Source: Emticicia aquatilis (GTDB lineage Bacteria > Bacteroidota > Bacteroidia > Cytophagales > Spirosomataceae). Taken from it: a DNA stretch of 64,000 nucleotides. Shown one piece after another: positions 52,603-60,739 of this stretch. The notes under the pieces are model-generated. The model searched no databases. It was not told the origin of the DNA and saw only the letters and a list, made by a program, of their open reading frames with translations. Made by a program: the position numbers and the translations under genes. Within the stretch, counting starts at the first letter, position 1. Each line of letters starts with the position of its first letter. The DNA lies in NCBI RefSeq assembly GCF_014644295.1, contig NZ_BMKK01000004.1, positions 186,001 through 250,000 on the forward strand, given 5' to 3'.

Positions 52603-53133
52603 TTAAATTTTCCTCGCCATTCGCATAATCGACTCAGAGTCATTGTGTTCAGCTATTTTGTCAAGCGAAACCCACGCCAAATCATTCGATTCTTCGGTTA
52701 CAATTAAAGGTTCGTTCATATCAGATTCAATCAAAAAACGAACATCATAATGATAATGTGCAGGGATTCCTTTTCGCTCAGGAATCAAATGCACATCGAC
52801 ATCAAATACCTTACCATCAACCACTTTTAAGTTTTTAAGGCCAGTTTCTTCGTTTGCTTCCTTCAGAGCAACATTCAAAACATCGGGGTCACCATCACAA
52901 TGTCCACCAGGCTGAAACCACTGATTCAGTTTTCGATGGTGCATCATTAAAACGTGCGTTCGAGCATCGTTGACAATCCAAGCTGAGCCTGTTACATGAC
53001 CAATCAACAGCTCACGTTTGAAGCAATCTTCGTTTGTTTTCACAAATTCAATTGTTTCATTTGTCATCTTTAATTCATTATTATCGCTTGGATTATGGTT
53101 TTCGAGTAAATCGAGGAGTTTTTTTCGGTGCAT
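52603..53133 (-). CDS. Nudix hydrolase
   Basis: A 176-residue protein with a Nudix box GHCDGDPDVLNVALKEANEE followed by TGL. The core EExGU is kept, while the first Glu of the canonical box is Pro and the Arg is Lys, a variation known in the GGHxDGD-type branch. Family members hydrolyse nucleoside diphosphate derivatives; the substrate cannot be told. It faces the DUF2911 gene divergently, with 66 bases between the starts. Confidence 0.85.
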   Translation of the reverse strand: MHRKKLLDLLENHNPSDNNELKMTNETIEFVKTNEDCFKRELLIGHVTGSAWIVNDARTHVLMMHHRKLNQWFQPGGHCDGDPDVLNVALKEANEETGLKNLKVVDGKVFDVDVHLIPERKGIPAHYHYDVRFLIESDMNEPLIVTEESNDLAWVSLDKIAEHNDSESIMRMARKI

Positions 53134-53150
53134 ACTTGGAGTTTTATACG

Positions 53151-53158
53151 TAGATTTG
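53151..53158 (+). promoter_or_regulatory. putative -7 promoter element of DUF2911 gene
   Basis: TAGATTTG (TAnnTTTG), 41 bases ahead of the ATG at 53200. Confidence 0.5.
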
Positions 53159-53199
53159 CACGAATTTAGTTCATCAAATCAACAAAATCGGTATATCCA

Positions 53200-54078
53200 A
53201 TGAAAAAAATTGCTCTATTAGCATTAAGCTGCTTATTATCAGGCACTCTAACTTTTGCACAAATTACCCCAGCACCAAGTCCAGGTGCATCAATCTCTCA
53301 AGTTGTTGGTGTTAGCAAAATTACAATCGACTATTCTCGCCCATCGTTGAAAGGCCGTGAAATTTTCGGAAAACTTATTCCTTTCGATAAAGTATATCGT
53401 ACGGGTGCTAATGCTGCTACTCGTATCGAAACTACTGGCGACATCACTGTTCAAGGCCAAGTTTTGAAAGCTGGTAAATATGCTATCATGTCAATTCCAA
53501 ACCAAACAAACTGGACAATTATTTTTAGTAAAAAACTCGATGTAACCGAACAAAACTACTCAGCTTCTGACGATGTTTTACGTGTTACGGCTCGTCCGCA
53601 AGATGTATCTTCGGTTGAAACACTTACGTTCGATTTCTCAGATTTGAAAGATGATGCAGCAACGTTGAGTTTCTCATGGGAAAAAACAAAAGTTTCTTTA
53701 GCTATTGGTGTTGACAATGCAGCGTCTATCGAAAATGCAGTGAATCAGAAAAACATTGAAGCATCTAATACTTTTCAACAAGCAGCTGACTATATGCTGC
53801 AAAAAGGAATGGATTTAAACAAAGCTCTCGGTTTAGTTGATAAATCATTGGCCTTGCGTGAAAACTTCCGTAATAATTGGATAAAAGCTCAGATTCTTGA
53901 TAAACTCGGTAAATCATCAGATGCACTTGGTTTTGCATTAAAAGCACAATCTTTGGGTGCGGGCGATGGTTCATACCAATTCTTTAAAGATGGTATTGAA
54001 AAAGGTATCGGCGAAATCAAAGCTAAGATTCCTGCGGCTGCACCAGTAGTAGAAACTCCTAAGAAAAAGAAAAGCTAA
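53200..54078 (+). CDS. DUF2911 secreted protein
   Basis: A 292-residue protein with signal peptide (TFA-Q). The DUF2911 domain spans about residues 25-180, with ISQVVGVSKITIDYSRPSLK and the IPFDKVYRTGANAATRIETT block. The C-terminal part (about 195-270) is helical and resembles TPR-like pairs (LNKALGLVDKSLALRENFRN). The family is common in Bacteroidota, of unknown function. A hairpin follows about 100 bases downstream, after a dispersed repeat. Confidence 0.88.
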   Translation: MKKIALLALSCLLSGTLTFAQITPAPSPGASISQVVGVSKITIDYSRPSLKGREIFGKLIPFDKVYRTGANAATRIETTGDITVQGQVLKAGKYAIMSIPNQTNWTIIFSKKLDVTEQNYSASDDVLRVTARPQDVSSVETLTFDFSDLKDDAATLSFSWEKTKVSLAIGVDNAASIENAVNQKNIEASNTFQQAADYMLQKGMDLNKALGLVDKSLALRENFRNNWIKAQILDKLGKSSDALGFALKAQSLGAGDGSYQFFKDGIEKGIGEIKAKIPAAAPVVETPKKKKS

Positions 54079-54090
54079 TTTTCGATTGCG

Positions 54091-54162
54091 TCGGCAGTCC
54101 GATTCGCTGGCAGTCTGATTCGCTGGTTTCGACTCCGCAGGTTTCGACTACGCTCAACCAAC
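54091..54162. repeat. dispersed repeat, partner of 46086-46160
   Basis: TCGGCAGTCCGATTCGCT (54091-54108) is the exact reverse complement of 46134-46151. It is followed by a near-copy (GGCAGTCTGATTCGCTGG) and by TTTCGACTCCGC and TTTCGACTACGC, so the element is a small composite of words. Confidence 0.65.
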
Positions 54163-54174
54163 GAAACGTTTTCA

Positions 54175-54206
54175 AAAGTGGCACAACTTCTCGGTTGTGT
54201 CACTTT
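54175..54206 (+). terminator. terminator downstream of DUF2911 gene
   Basis: AAAGTGGCACAAC pairs with GTTGTGTCACTTT (one G-U pair) around a 6-base loop, followed by TTTGTTTTT. Confidence 0.75.
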
Positions 54207-54258
54207 GTTTTTAGGCATTCTGAAAACAATTCCACCAATAAAATCAATAAAAAATCGT

Positions 54259-54266
54259 TAGCTTTG
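54259..54266 (+). promoter_or_regulatory. putative -7 promoter element of T9SS plug gene
   Basis: TAGCTTTG (TAnnTTTG), 17 bases ahead of the ATG at 54284, implying a very short leader. Confidence 0.5.
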
Positions 54267-54283
54267 AAAAAATAATTGTCTCC

Positions 54284-55570
54284 ATGCGAAAATGTCTTTT
54301 TATTGTATTTCTTTTATATCAATTTGTTGTGTTTGCTCAAACCAAGCAACTACGTTTTGAAGATTTCACCTACGAACCTAATATAAAAACCGTTTTACTT
54401 TATCCGCTCGTGGGCGATGCCCATGATGCTTCCCGCACACTCAATCCTCCAGTTCTTCCGCTCAACGACTCAAAAAACCTTTGGTTGGAATTTGATGACT
54501 TAAATGCCAATTACGAGCAATATCACATAAAAATCTTGCATTGTACCTACGATTGGAAGCAATCGGTTCTTTCTGAAATAGAATATATGCCTGAGTATAA
54601 CGACCTAATCGTGAATGATTATCAGGTTTCACGTACAACAAAAGTGCCTTATTATCATTATAAAATCGAAATACCTAAAGTTTTACTTTCAGGAAATTAT
54701 CTGCTTGTAGCGTGGCGTGGACGCCGCAAAGATGATATTGTTTTCAGTAAACGTTTCATGGTTTATGAAACCCAAGTCGGTGCATTTGGCACGATTCGAC
54801 AAGCTCAAGCACCATCAAAATACAAAACTCATCAACAAGTAGATTTTGAAGTAAATTACGGAGGCTACCGTTTGATGTCGCCACGAGATGAATTGAAAAT
54901 CATTATTCGTCAAAATTTCAGATGGGATAAGACCGTCCGAAACTTAAAAGCATTTAGTGTCAATGAGGGAATGTCGAAAATTGAATATCGTTTTTTTGAT
55001 GATGAAAATGTGTTTCCTGCAGGCAATGAATTCCGTTTTTTTGATTCAAGAAGTACAAATTACAAAGGCCAATATATTGCTCAAATCAAACGAGGCAAAG
55101 AAGATGAAATGTGGGTTTCGCCACAAGCCAATAGAAGCGAAACTGCCTATATCGAATCGAATGATTTTGATGGAAATTATGTAGTTGATAACCGTGAAGG
55201 TACTGACGGTGCATTAGATTCTGACTATGTATTTATGACATTTGGTCTAAAAACCCATGAATTAGAGGCTGCCGATGAGAAAGTTTATGTCAATGGAAGT
55301 TTCAATGATTGGCGTCTCGACAAAACCAATGAAATGGTCTATGACAATAATTTTGGTGGATACACGGCCACTATTCGACTAAAACAAGGGGTTTATAATT
55401 ATGATTTCGTTACACAAAAACCTAATAAAACAACCGATGAGGTGTATTTTGAAGGGAATTTTGGCGAAACCCAAAACACTTACGAAATTTTCATTTATCA
55501 CCGCCCCGTTACGGCTCGTGCTGAAAAATTAGTAGGGTATCATACAATAGATTTCAATAAAAGAAGATAA
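54284..55570 (+). CDS. type IX secretion system plug-domain protein (DUF5103)
   Basis: A 428-residue secreted protein with signal peptide (VFA-Q). The N-terminal domain shows the DUF5103 pattern (TKQLRFEDFTYEPNIKTVLL, then LWLEFDDLNANYEQYHIKIL and HCTYDWKQSVLSE). The C-terminal part has an early-set-like fold with VYVNGSFNDWRLDKTNEMVY. In the type IX system the plug closes the Sov/SprA translocon. The gene is followed on the same strand by an NAD-binding protein gene after 45 bases. Confidence 0.85.
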   Translation: MRKCLFIVFLLYQFVVFAQTKQLRFEDFTYEPNIKTVLLYPLVGDAHDASRTLNPPVLPLNDSKNLWLEFDDLNANYEQYHIKILHCTYDWKQSVLSEIEYMPEYNDLIVNDYQVSRTTKVPYYHYKIEIPKVLLSGNYLLVAWRGRRKDDIVFSKRFMVYETQVGAFGTIRQAQAPSKYKTHQQVDFEVNYGGYRLMSPRDELKIIIRQNFRWDKTVRNLKAFSVNEGMSKIEYRFFDDENVFPAGNEFRFFDSRSTNYKGQYIAQIKRGKEDEMWVSPQANRSETAYIESNDFDGNYVVDNREGTDGALDSDYVFMTFGLKTHELEAADEKVYVNGSFNDWRLDKTNEMVYDNNFGGYTATIRLKQGVYNYDFVTQKPNKTTDEVYFEGNFGETQNTYEIFIYHRPVTARAEKLVGYHTIDFNKRR

Positions 55571-55615
55571 ATTGTAGCTTGAAGATTCACTTTGTTTATA
55601 ACAAGATTAAAAATC

Positions 55616-56251
55616 ATGAAAACAGCCCTTGTAGTTGGTGCATCTGGCCTCATCGGAAAACACCTAACTCATAAGCTTCTGGCAAGCCAATACTACAATA
55701 AAGTAACAATCATAGTCAGAAAAAAATTGGATATTGAGCATCAAAAACTCGAACAAATAGTAATGGACTTTGATAATCTGGATGCGTCAAAAATCGTTGC
55801 TGATGATATTTTTTGTTGCCTCGGAACCACAATGAAGCAAGCTGGCTCTAAAGATGCTTTTTATAAAGTTGACTTTACTTATCCGCTTAATTTTGCAAAA
55901 GCTGGGCTTGCTAATGGTACAAAACAGTTTTTAATAATCACAGCAATGGGTGCCGACGAAAGGTCGTGGATTTATTATAACCGAGTGAAAGGTGAAATAG
56001 AAAAAGCATTGAGCGATTTACGCTTTCCAACACTTATCATTTTACGTCCATCAATGTTGGCGGGTGAACGTGAGAATCCACGCATGGGCGAAAAAATCGG
56101 CAAAATTGTGATGGACTTTTTTGCACCACTGATTCCTGATAATTATAAGGTAATTGCCGGACAAAAAGTTGCTCAAGATATGCTCGAATTGGCACAAAAA
56201 GGCATCAAAAATAAAGATATTTTCGAGTCAGGAAGTCTTCAAAAATTTTAA
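55616..56251 (+). CDS. NAD(P)-binding oxidoreductase (HTATIP2/CC3-like)
   Basis: A 211-residue atypical short-chain dehydrogenase. The nucleotide-binding loop is VVGASGLIGKH near the start; later DIFCCLGTTMKQAGS, QFLIITAMGADERSWIYYNRVKGEIE (the YxxxK catalytic pair as YNRVK) and LRPSMLAGERENPRMGEK are typical of the HTATIP2-like branch. I start at ATG 55616 (MKTALVVGASG). The substrate is unknown. It is 20 bases ahead of the small secreted-protein gene. Confidence 0.85.
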   Translation: MKTALVVGASGLIGKHLTHKLLASQYYNKVTIIVRKKLDIEHQKLEQIVMDFDNLDASKIVADDIFCCLGTTMKQAGSKDAFYKVDFTYPLNFAKAGLANGTKQFLIITAMGADERSWIYYNRVKGEIEKALSDLRFPTLIILRPSMLAGERENPRMGEKIGKIVMDFFAPLIPDNYKVIAGQKVAQDMLELAQKGIKNKDIFESGSLQKF

Positions 56252-56271
56252 TCACCAAACCCCTATTTTTT

Positions 56272-56667
56272 ATGAAACGTACACTTACTATCGTTGTTTT
56301 GTTTATTTGCTTGGCTCAGCTGGCAATGGCACAATCGACTCCAGTACAAGCAAAATTTACTTTCAAGACTTACCCCGAAGATGCCAATGGAGCACCACAT
56401 TCGGATATTTTTCTAAGTTTTGGCAAAAAAGTAGCTAAAATTGATAAAATAACTGGCAATGCAGATATTACCGACCCAAGTCTTTATACCGAAAACAAGA
56501 TTCCAAAAACTGCACTTTCGGCTTGTGGTGCTTGGTGGGCTGGTGCGGGCGATTATTTTTATGTAGTTCAAGAAAAAAACAAACTCGTGATTTATAAAGG
56601 CTGGCAAGCCGAAGAACAAACCGACCGAGGTTTTCACTGGAAAAGATATAAATCGGTTACTTTGTAG
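56272..56667 (+). CDS. hypothetical small secreted protein
   Basis: A 131-residue protein with signal peptide (AMA-Q). The mature part includes FLSFGKKVAKIDKITGNADI and ACGAWWAGAGDYFYVVQEKN and ends GFHWKRYKSVTL. No domain recognised. It follows the oxidoreductase gene after 20 bases and probably belongs to the operon starting with the T9SS plug gene. Confidence 0.65.
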   Translation: MKRTLTIVVLFICLAQLAMAQSTPVQAKFTFKTYPEDANGAPHSDIFLSFGKKVAKIDKITGNADITDPSLYTENKIPKTALSACGAWWAGAGDYFYVVQEKNKLVIYKGWQAEEQTDRGFHWKRYKSVTL

Positions 56668-56763
56668 ATAATCAAAAGCAAGTGTTTCTTATGTAAATAC
56701 TTACCAATTTTGCTGTTTTATTTATTGTTAGTTAGTATTATTTAGGATTGTAATCTAAAATCC

Positions 56764-56787
56764 TGCGAATCTGGAGATTCGCTCCAC
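56764..56787 (-). repeat. REP-like palindrome ahead of yigZ
   Basis: GCGAATC, loop TGGA, GATTCGC, then T and CCAC. It ends 7 bases before the ATG at 56795. The stem differs from the copy at 4911 by compensated changes (ATTC/GAAT against AATC/GATT). Confidence 0.65.
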
Positions 56788-56794
56788 GTTATTC

Positions 56795-57409
56795 ATGCTT
56801 TTTGAAGATACTTATAAAACAATTAAAGTTCCTGTTGAGGGCTTATTTAAAGATAGAGGCAGCAAATTTCTGGCTTATGCCTACCCTATCGAACACGAAA
56901 ATGAAGTAAAACCATTGGTCGATAACCTCAAAAAAGAGCATTTCAAGGCGGTGCATCATTGTTATGCCTATCGTTTGGGACTCGACCGCACTAATTTCAG
57001 AGTAAATGATGATGGCGAACCTTCGGGGACGGCAGGAAAACCAATTTTAAATACCCTCTTATCACAAAATATTACCAATATTTTGGTAGTAGTTGTTCGG
57101 TATTTTGGCGGAACTCTTTTGGGAGTTCCTGGTTTAATCAACGCCTATAAATCTGCAACGGCCGAGGCTCTGACAGTGGCCGAAGTAATTGAAAAGACCG
57201 TCAATGATGTTTATAATGTGAGTTTTGAGTTTGTGCAAATGAATGATGTAATGAAAGTAGTGAAAGAATTTAGCCTAAAAATCAGAAACCAAACTTATGA
57301 TAACCAATGCACCATCGAACTCGAATTCAGAAAAACACTCACCAACCAAGTTATTGGTAAACTCGAAAAAATTGATGGGATTTTGGTGGAGTATTTGATG
57401 ACGGTTTAG
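56795..57409 (+). CDS. yigZ: YigZ/IMPACT family protein
   Basis: A 204-residue protein of the UPF0029 family. N-terminal UPF0029 domain: DRGSKFLAYAYPI, AVHHCYAYRLG, NDDGEPSGTAGKPIL and VVVVRYFGGTLLGVPGLINAY. The C-terminal DUF1949 domain (about residues 140-204) is present. The eukaryotic IMPACT relatives act on translation control; bacterial YigZ is of uncertain role. A REP-like palindrome sits 7 bases ahead of the start codon. Single-gene unit. Confidence 0.93.
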   Translation: MLFEDTYKTIKVPVEGLFKDRGSKFLAYAYPIEHENEVKPLVDNLKKEHFKAVHHCYAYRLGLDRTNFRVNDDGEPSGTAGKPILNTLLSQNITNILVVVVRYFGGTLLGVPGLINAYKSATAEALTVAEVIEKTVNDVYNVSFEFVQMNDVMKVVKEFSLKIRNQTYDNQCTIELEFRKTLTNQVIGKLEKIDGILVEYLMTV

Positions 57410-57511
57410 TGGGAAAGTATGTTACACAAATGAATTAATAAATATTTCATAAACTTCGTTTAGTTTAACCAACTAAAACTTTAACTAATCCAATAAAACA
57501 ACCTTACAACT

Positions 57512-58126
57512 ATGTTTAACAAAGTATTTTCAATTTCGGGCAATAAGATTTCCTCTTTCATCTTTGACGAAAACTCGCTAAAATTTTCAAGTCAAAACTT
57601 CAACTCATATACTGATTTTCAAGATGCTTGGAATAAAAAACTATCTCTCGCTACTAAAGTTGAAATCAAGTTTGAAAATATAAAATCTATTAAAAAGGAG
57701 GAGTTTGACAAAGATATTCTCATTAAGTACAAGGCACTTGGAGGTTTGCCAGCTGATTGTGAATTTAGTTTCACGAACTTTGAAGATTATGAAACCTTTT
57801 TCAGTTTCTTCACAGAAAAACGTTACTATCAAAGAACAATAGAGACCCTAACACCATTTAAGGCAATACAAAATTATCTAATTGGATTTGTGGCAACTAT
57901 TGGCATTACATTATTCTCATATTTTGAAGCAATTGCCTTAGCGAATGGAACAGCTGAAGAAGCACACAGCGGTAAAACAAAAACTTTTAATTTTGTAGTT
58001 GAACTTTTGGGCGATAAAGGAGTAATCTTGGTCGGAACAGCTATTTCAGCTTTTTTAATCTATAAAATTTGTACACGTTTTAAAAATCCCCCAAATCAAA
58101 CTCGGCTCGTTCCACCAAACAGCTAA
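57512..58126 (+). CDS. hypothetical membrane protein
   Basis: A 204-residue protein. Residues 1-115 look like a soluble beta-rich domain (FSISGNKISSFIFDENSLKF), followed by a hydrophobic segment near residue 125 (NYLIGFVATIGITLFSYFEA) and another near residue 175 (KGVILVGTAISAFLIYKI). The tail is polar and Pro-rich. No family is recognised. No operon partner is close (101 bases upstream, 92 downstream). Confidence 0.65.
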   Translation: MFNKVFSISGNKISSFIFDENSLKFSSQNFNSYTDFQDAWNKKLSLATKVEIKFENIKSIKKEEFDKDILIKYKALGGLPADCEFSFTNFEDYETFFSFFTEKRYYQRTIETLTPFKAIQNYLIGFVATIGITLFSYFEAIALANGTAEEAHSGKTKTFNFVVELLGDKGVILVGTAISAFLIYKICTRFKNPPNQTRLVPPNS

Positions 58127-58218
58127 ATAATGAGGTGTCGGTTTCTATTTCAAAATCCAACTCTTAATTTATAACTTAATCAATTAAAATAAATACCAAA
58201 GTCTCCAACCAAAGAAAA

Positions 58219-58977
58219 ATGAAAGCTATCACTAAAACTCTCTTAATTACAGTACTCTCATTAGTAACTTTAGGTTCTTTTGCTCAAAAGAAAGCCAAGT
58301 TCAAAGCAAAAGAAATTTACAAAACCAGTAGTTTGGTAATTACTCAAATTTCTGAAAATGCGTTTAAGCACGTTTCATTCAAACAAACCAATGATTTTGG
58401 TTATGTACCATGTAATGGCGTTTTGGTTAGAAATAATAATGAAGTTATTGTGTTTGACACCCCAACCAACGATAAAAGTGCTGAAGAACTCATCAAATGG
58501 GTAAAAGAAACGCTTCATTGTAAAATCAATGCCGTTATTCCTACGCACTTCCACGATGATTGTTTGGGCGGTTTAAAGGCGTTTCATGATAATAATATTC
58601 CCTCTTATGCTAATTTCAAAACCATCGAACTTGCCAAAGAAAATAAATACACCGTTCCGCAAAATGGCTTCAAGGATTTACTTACACTAAAAGTTGGTAA
58701 AGAAAGCATCACGGCCAAGTTTCTTGGTGAAGGCCACACCAAAGATAATGTTGTGGGTTATTTTCCGAGCGAAAACGTCATGTTTGGCGGGTGTTTGGTG
58801 AAAGAAGTTGATGCAAGCAAAGGATACTTAGGCGATGCCAATCTTGCCGAATGGTCTAACACTGTCGAAAAAGTAAAAAAAGCTTATCCAAATGTAAAAA
58901 TTGTAGTACCAGGCCACGGTGATTATGGTAATCAACAATTACTTGATTACACAATCAAATTATTCAAAGTTCAATAA
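58219..58977 (+). CDS. subclass B1 metallo-beta-lactamase
   Basis: A 252-residue periplasmic enzyme with signal peptide (SFA-Q). All zinc ligands of the B1 group are present: HFHDD (His110, His112, Asp114), His173 (GEGHTKDN), Cys192 (GGCLVK) and His233 (VPGHGDYG). The substrate-binding Lys195 (LVK) and Asn208 (GYLGDAN) are also in place. The family hydrolyses beta-lactams, often including carbapenems; activity here is not proven. It is encoded in an otherwise ordinary chromosomal context (no mobile element nearby), so it is probably intrinsic. It is followed 27 bases later by the YdeI-family gene. Confidence 0.9.
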   Translation: MKAITKTLLITVLSLVTLGSFAQKKAKFKAKEIYKTSSLVITQISENAFKHVSFKQTNDFGYVPCNGVLVRNNNEVIVFDTPTNDKSAEELIKWVKETLHCKINAVIPTHFHDDCLGGLKAFHDNNIPSYANFKTIELAKENKYTVPQNGFKDLLTLKVGKESITAKFLGEGHTKDNVVGYFPSENVMFGGCLVKEVDASKGYLGDANLAEWSNTVEKVKKAYPNVKIVVPGHGDYGNQQLLDYTIKLFKVQ

Positions 58978-59004
58978 GCACAAAAAACTGTTTCAATGTA
59001 GAAA

Positions 59005-59577
59005 ATGGAAAAAGAAGAAATAGACACCTTTTATCCAAGTACCACAACCGAGTGGAGGGAATGGCTTCAAGAAAACCATCTTTCAAAACAATCGGTTTGG
59101 CTGATTTATTTTAAGAAGAAATCAAACATTCCGTCTATTTCATGGAGTCAAGCAGTTGACGAAGCCCTATGCTTTGGGTGGATTGATAGCACTGCACGCC
59201 CTATCAGCGACGAAAAATATATGCAGTTTTTCACGAAACGCAAGCCAAAAAGTGTTTGGTCAAAAATAAATAAAGATAAAGTTGAGAAACTTATTGAGGC
59301 TGGAAAAATGAGCCAAGCGGGATTTGATAGCATCAGAATAGCCAAAGAAAATGGTTCGTGGACAATCTTAGACGAGGTAGAAGCCCTCGTGATACCACCT
59401 GACTTTGAAACTGCCCTAATGGCCAATCAAGGCTCGAAAGAATTCTTTATGAGTTTGAGCAAATCTGCCCAAAAAGCTGTATTACACAGATTATTGATGG
59501 CCAAACAACAAGCTACTCGCCAGAAACGTATTAATGAATTTATTGAACTTGTTGCTCAAAAAACGAATTCCAAATAA
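59005..59577 (+). CDS. YdeI/OmpD-associated family protein
   Basis: A 190-residue soluble protein of the YdeI type: WLIYFKKKSNIPSISW, then AVDEALCFGWIDSTARPISD and FTKRKPKSVWSKINKDKVEK, with a C-terminal YdeI tail (SLSKSAQKAVLHRLLMAKQQ, ATRQKRI). The role is unclear; some relatives are called bacteriocin-protection proteins. It starts 27 bases after the metallo-beta-lactamase stop and may share its transcript. Confidence 0.85.
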   Translation: MEKEEIDTFYPSTTTEWREWLQENHLSKQSVWLIYFKKKSNIPSISWSQAVDEALCFGWIDSTARPISDEKYMQFFTKRKPKSVWSKINKDKVEKLIEAGKMSQAGFDSIRIAKENGSWTILDEVEALVIPPDFETALMANQGSKEFFMSLSKSAQKAVLHRLLMAKQQATRQKRINEFIELVAQKTNSK

Positions 59578-59702
59578 TTCTGAAATTTGAAAGGGCTAAA
59601 AATCTCATCCACACAAATACTTTCATCGTCTCAATTCAATTCACAAAAGAAATATTTTCATTAAATTGCTTACTGAATCAACCTCATTAAGCTAACTCTC
59701 TC

Positions 59703-60683
59703 ATGAAATTAAAACCTTTTGTTCAGTACACTTTTATTACTGCCTTAGCAAGTATAGCATTCAATGCCAACGCCCAAACGTGGGAAGTAATGTCTCCAAC
59801 CAATACTTGTACCAATCGCCACGAAAACACCATGACAGCCGTTGGGAACAAACTCGTATTATTGGGCGGACGTGGTATTAAACCCACCGAAATATTCGAC
59901 ATCAAAACCCAAACTTGGACAAAATCAGTTGACACTCCACTCGAAATCCATCATTTGCAAGCTGTTACATACAATGGTGAAGTATATGTAATGATGGCCA
60001 TGACAGGAAAATACCCGCATGAAACCCCAATTCCGAATATTTATATCTACAATCTCGAAAAAAGAGAATGGCGAGTTGGCCCCGAAATCCCAAAAGACCG
60101 TTTGCGTGGGTCGGCAGGCTGTGTAGTCTATAAAAATAAGATTTATACAGTTTGTGGTATAACAGACGGCCACTGGGACGGCCACGTGGCATGGCTTGAT
60201 GAATATGACCCAAAAACCAATACTTGGGTAAAATTGGCCGATGCCCCTCACCTACGTGACCACGTAAGCGTAGCCGTAATCAATGATAAACTATATGTAG
60301 CAGGTGGCCGACGTTCAACGGCTCGTATTAATCAAGTTTTGAATCTGACCGAACCAGCAGTCGATGTATATGATTTAAAGAAAAAAACATGGCAGACACT
60401 TCCCGCAGAACTGAATCTCCCAACGCAACGAGCAGGAAATTCATCGGTAGCATTTGGCGATAAACTTTTGGTAATTGGTGGTGAAAGTGCGGCTCAAGTA
60501 CCTGCCCATAGCGAAGTTGAGGCATTCGACACAAAGAAAATGCAATGGGTGCCATTTCCAAGCCTCAAACAAGGACGTCATGGCACAGGAGCTTCGGTAG
60601 TTGGCGGAAAGGTTTATTCGGTGGCAGGTTCAGCTAATCGTGGTGGTGGCCCCGAAATCAACGAAATGGAGGTTTTGAAGTAA
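59703..60683 (+). CDS. secreted Kelch-repeat protein
   Basis: A 326-residue protein with signal peptide (NA-Q). It consists of Kelch repeats, with the GG-then-aromatic pattern visible in NKLVLLGGRGIKPTEIFDI, DKLYVAGGRRSTARINQV and DKLLVIGGESAAQV, so a six-bladed propeller is expected. No enzymatic motif is clear. It may bind or modify glycans in the envelope. Single-gene unit, with 125 bases before it. Confidence 0.85.
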   Translation: MKLKPFVQYTFITALASIAFNANAQTWEVMSPTNTCTNRHENTMTAVGNKLVLLGGRGIKPTEIFDIKTQTWTKSVDTPLEIHHLQAVTYNGEVYVMMAMTGKYPHETPIPNIYIYNLEKREWRVGPEIPKDRLRGSAGCVVYKNKIYTVCGITDGHWDGHVAWLDEYDPKTNTWVKLADAPHLRDHVSVAVINDKLYVAGGRRSTARINQVLNLTEPAVDVYDLKKKTWQTLPAELNLPTQRAGNSSVAFGDKLLVIGGESAAQVPAHSEVEAFDTKKMQWVPFPSLKQGRHGTGASVVGGKVYSVAGSANRGGGPEINEMEVLK

Positions 60684-60739
60684 ACCAATCCAAAAAATAT
60701 TTTGCACACAACAACATTATAAGTACAACAAAACAAAAA

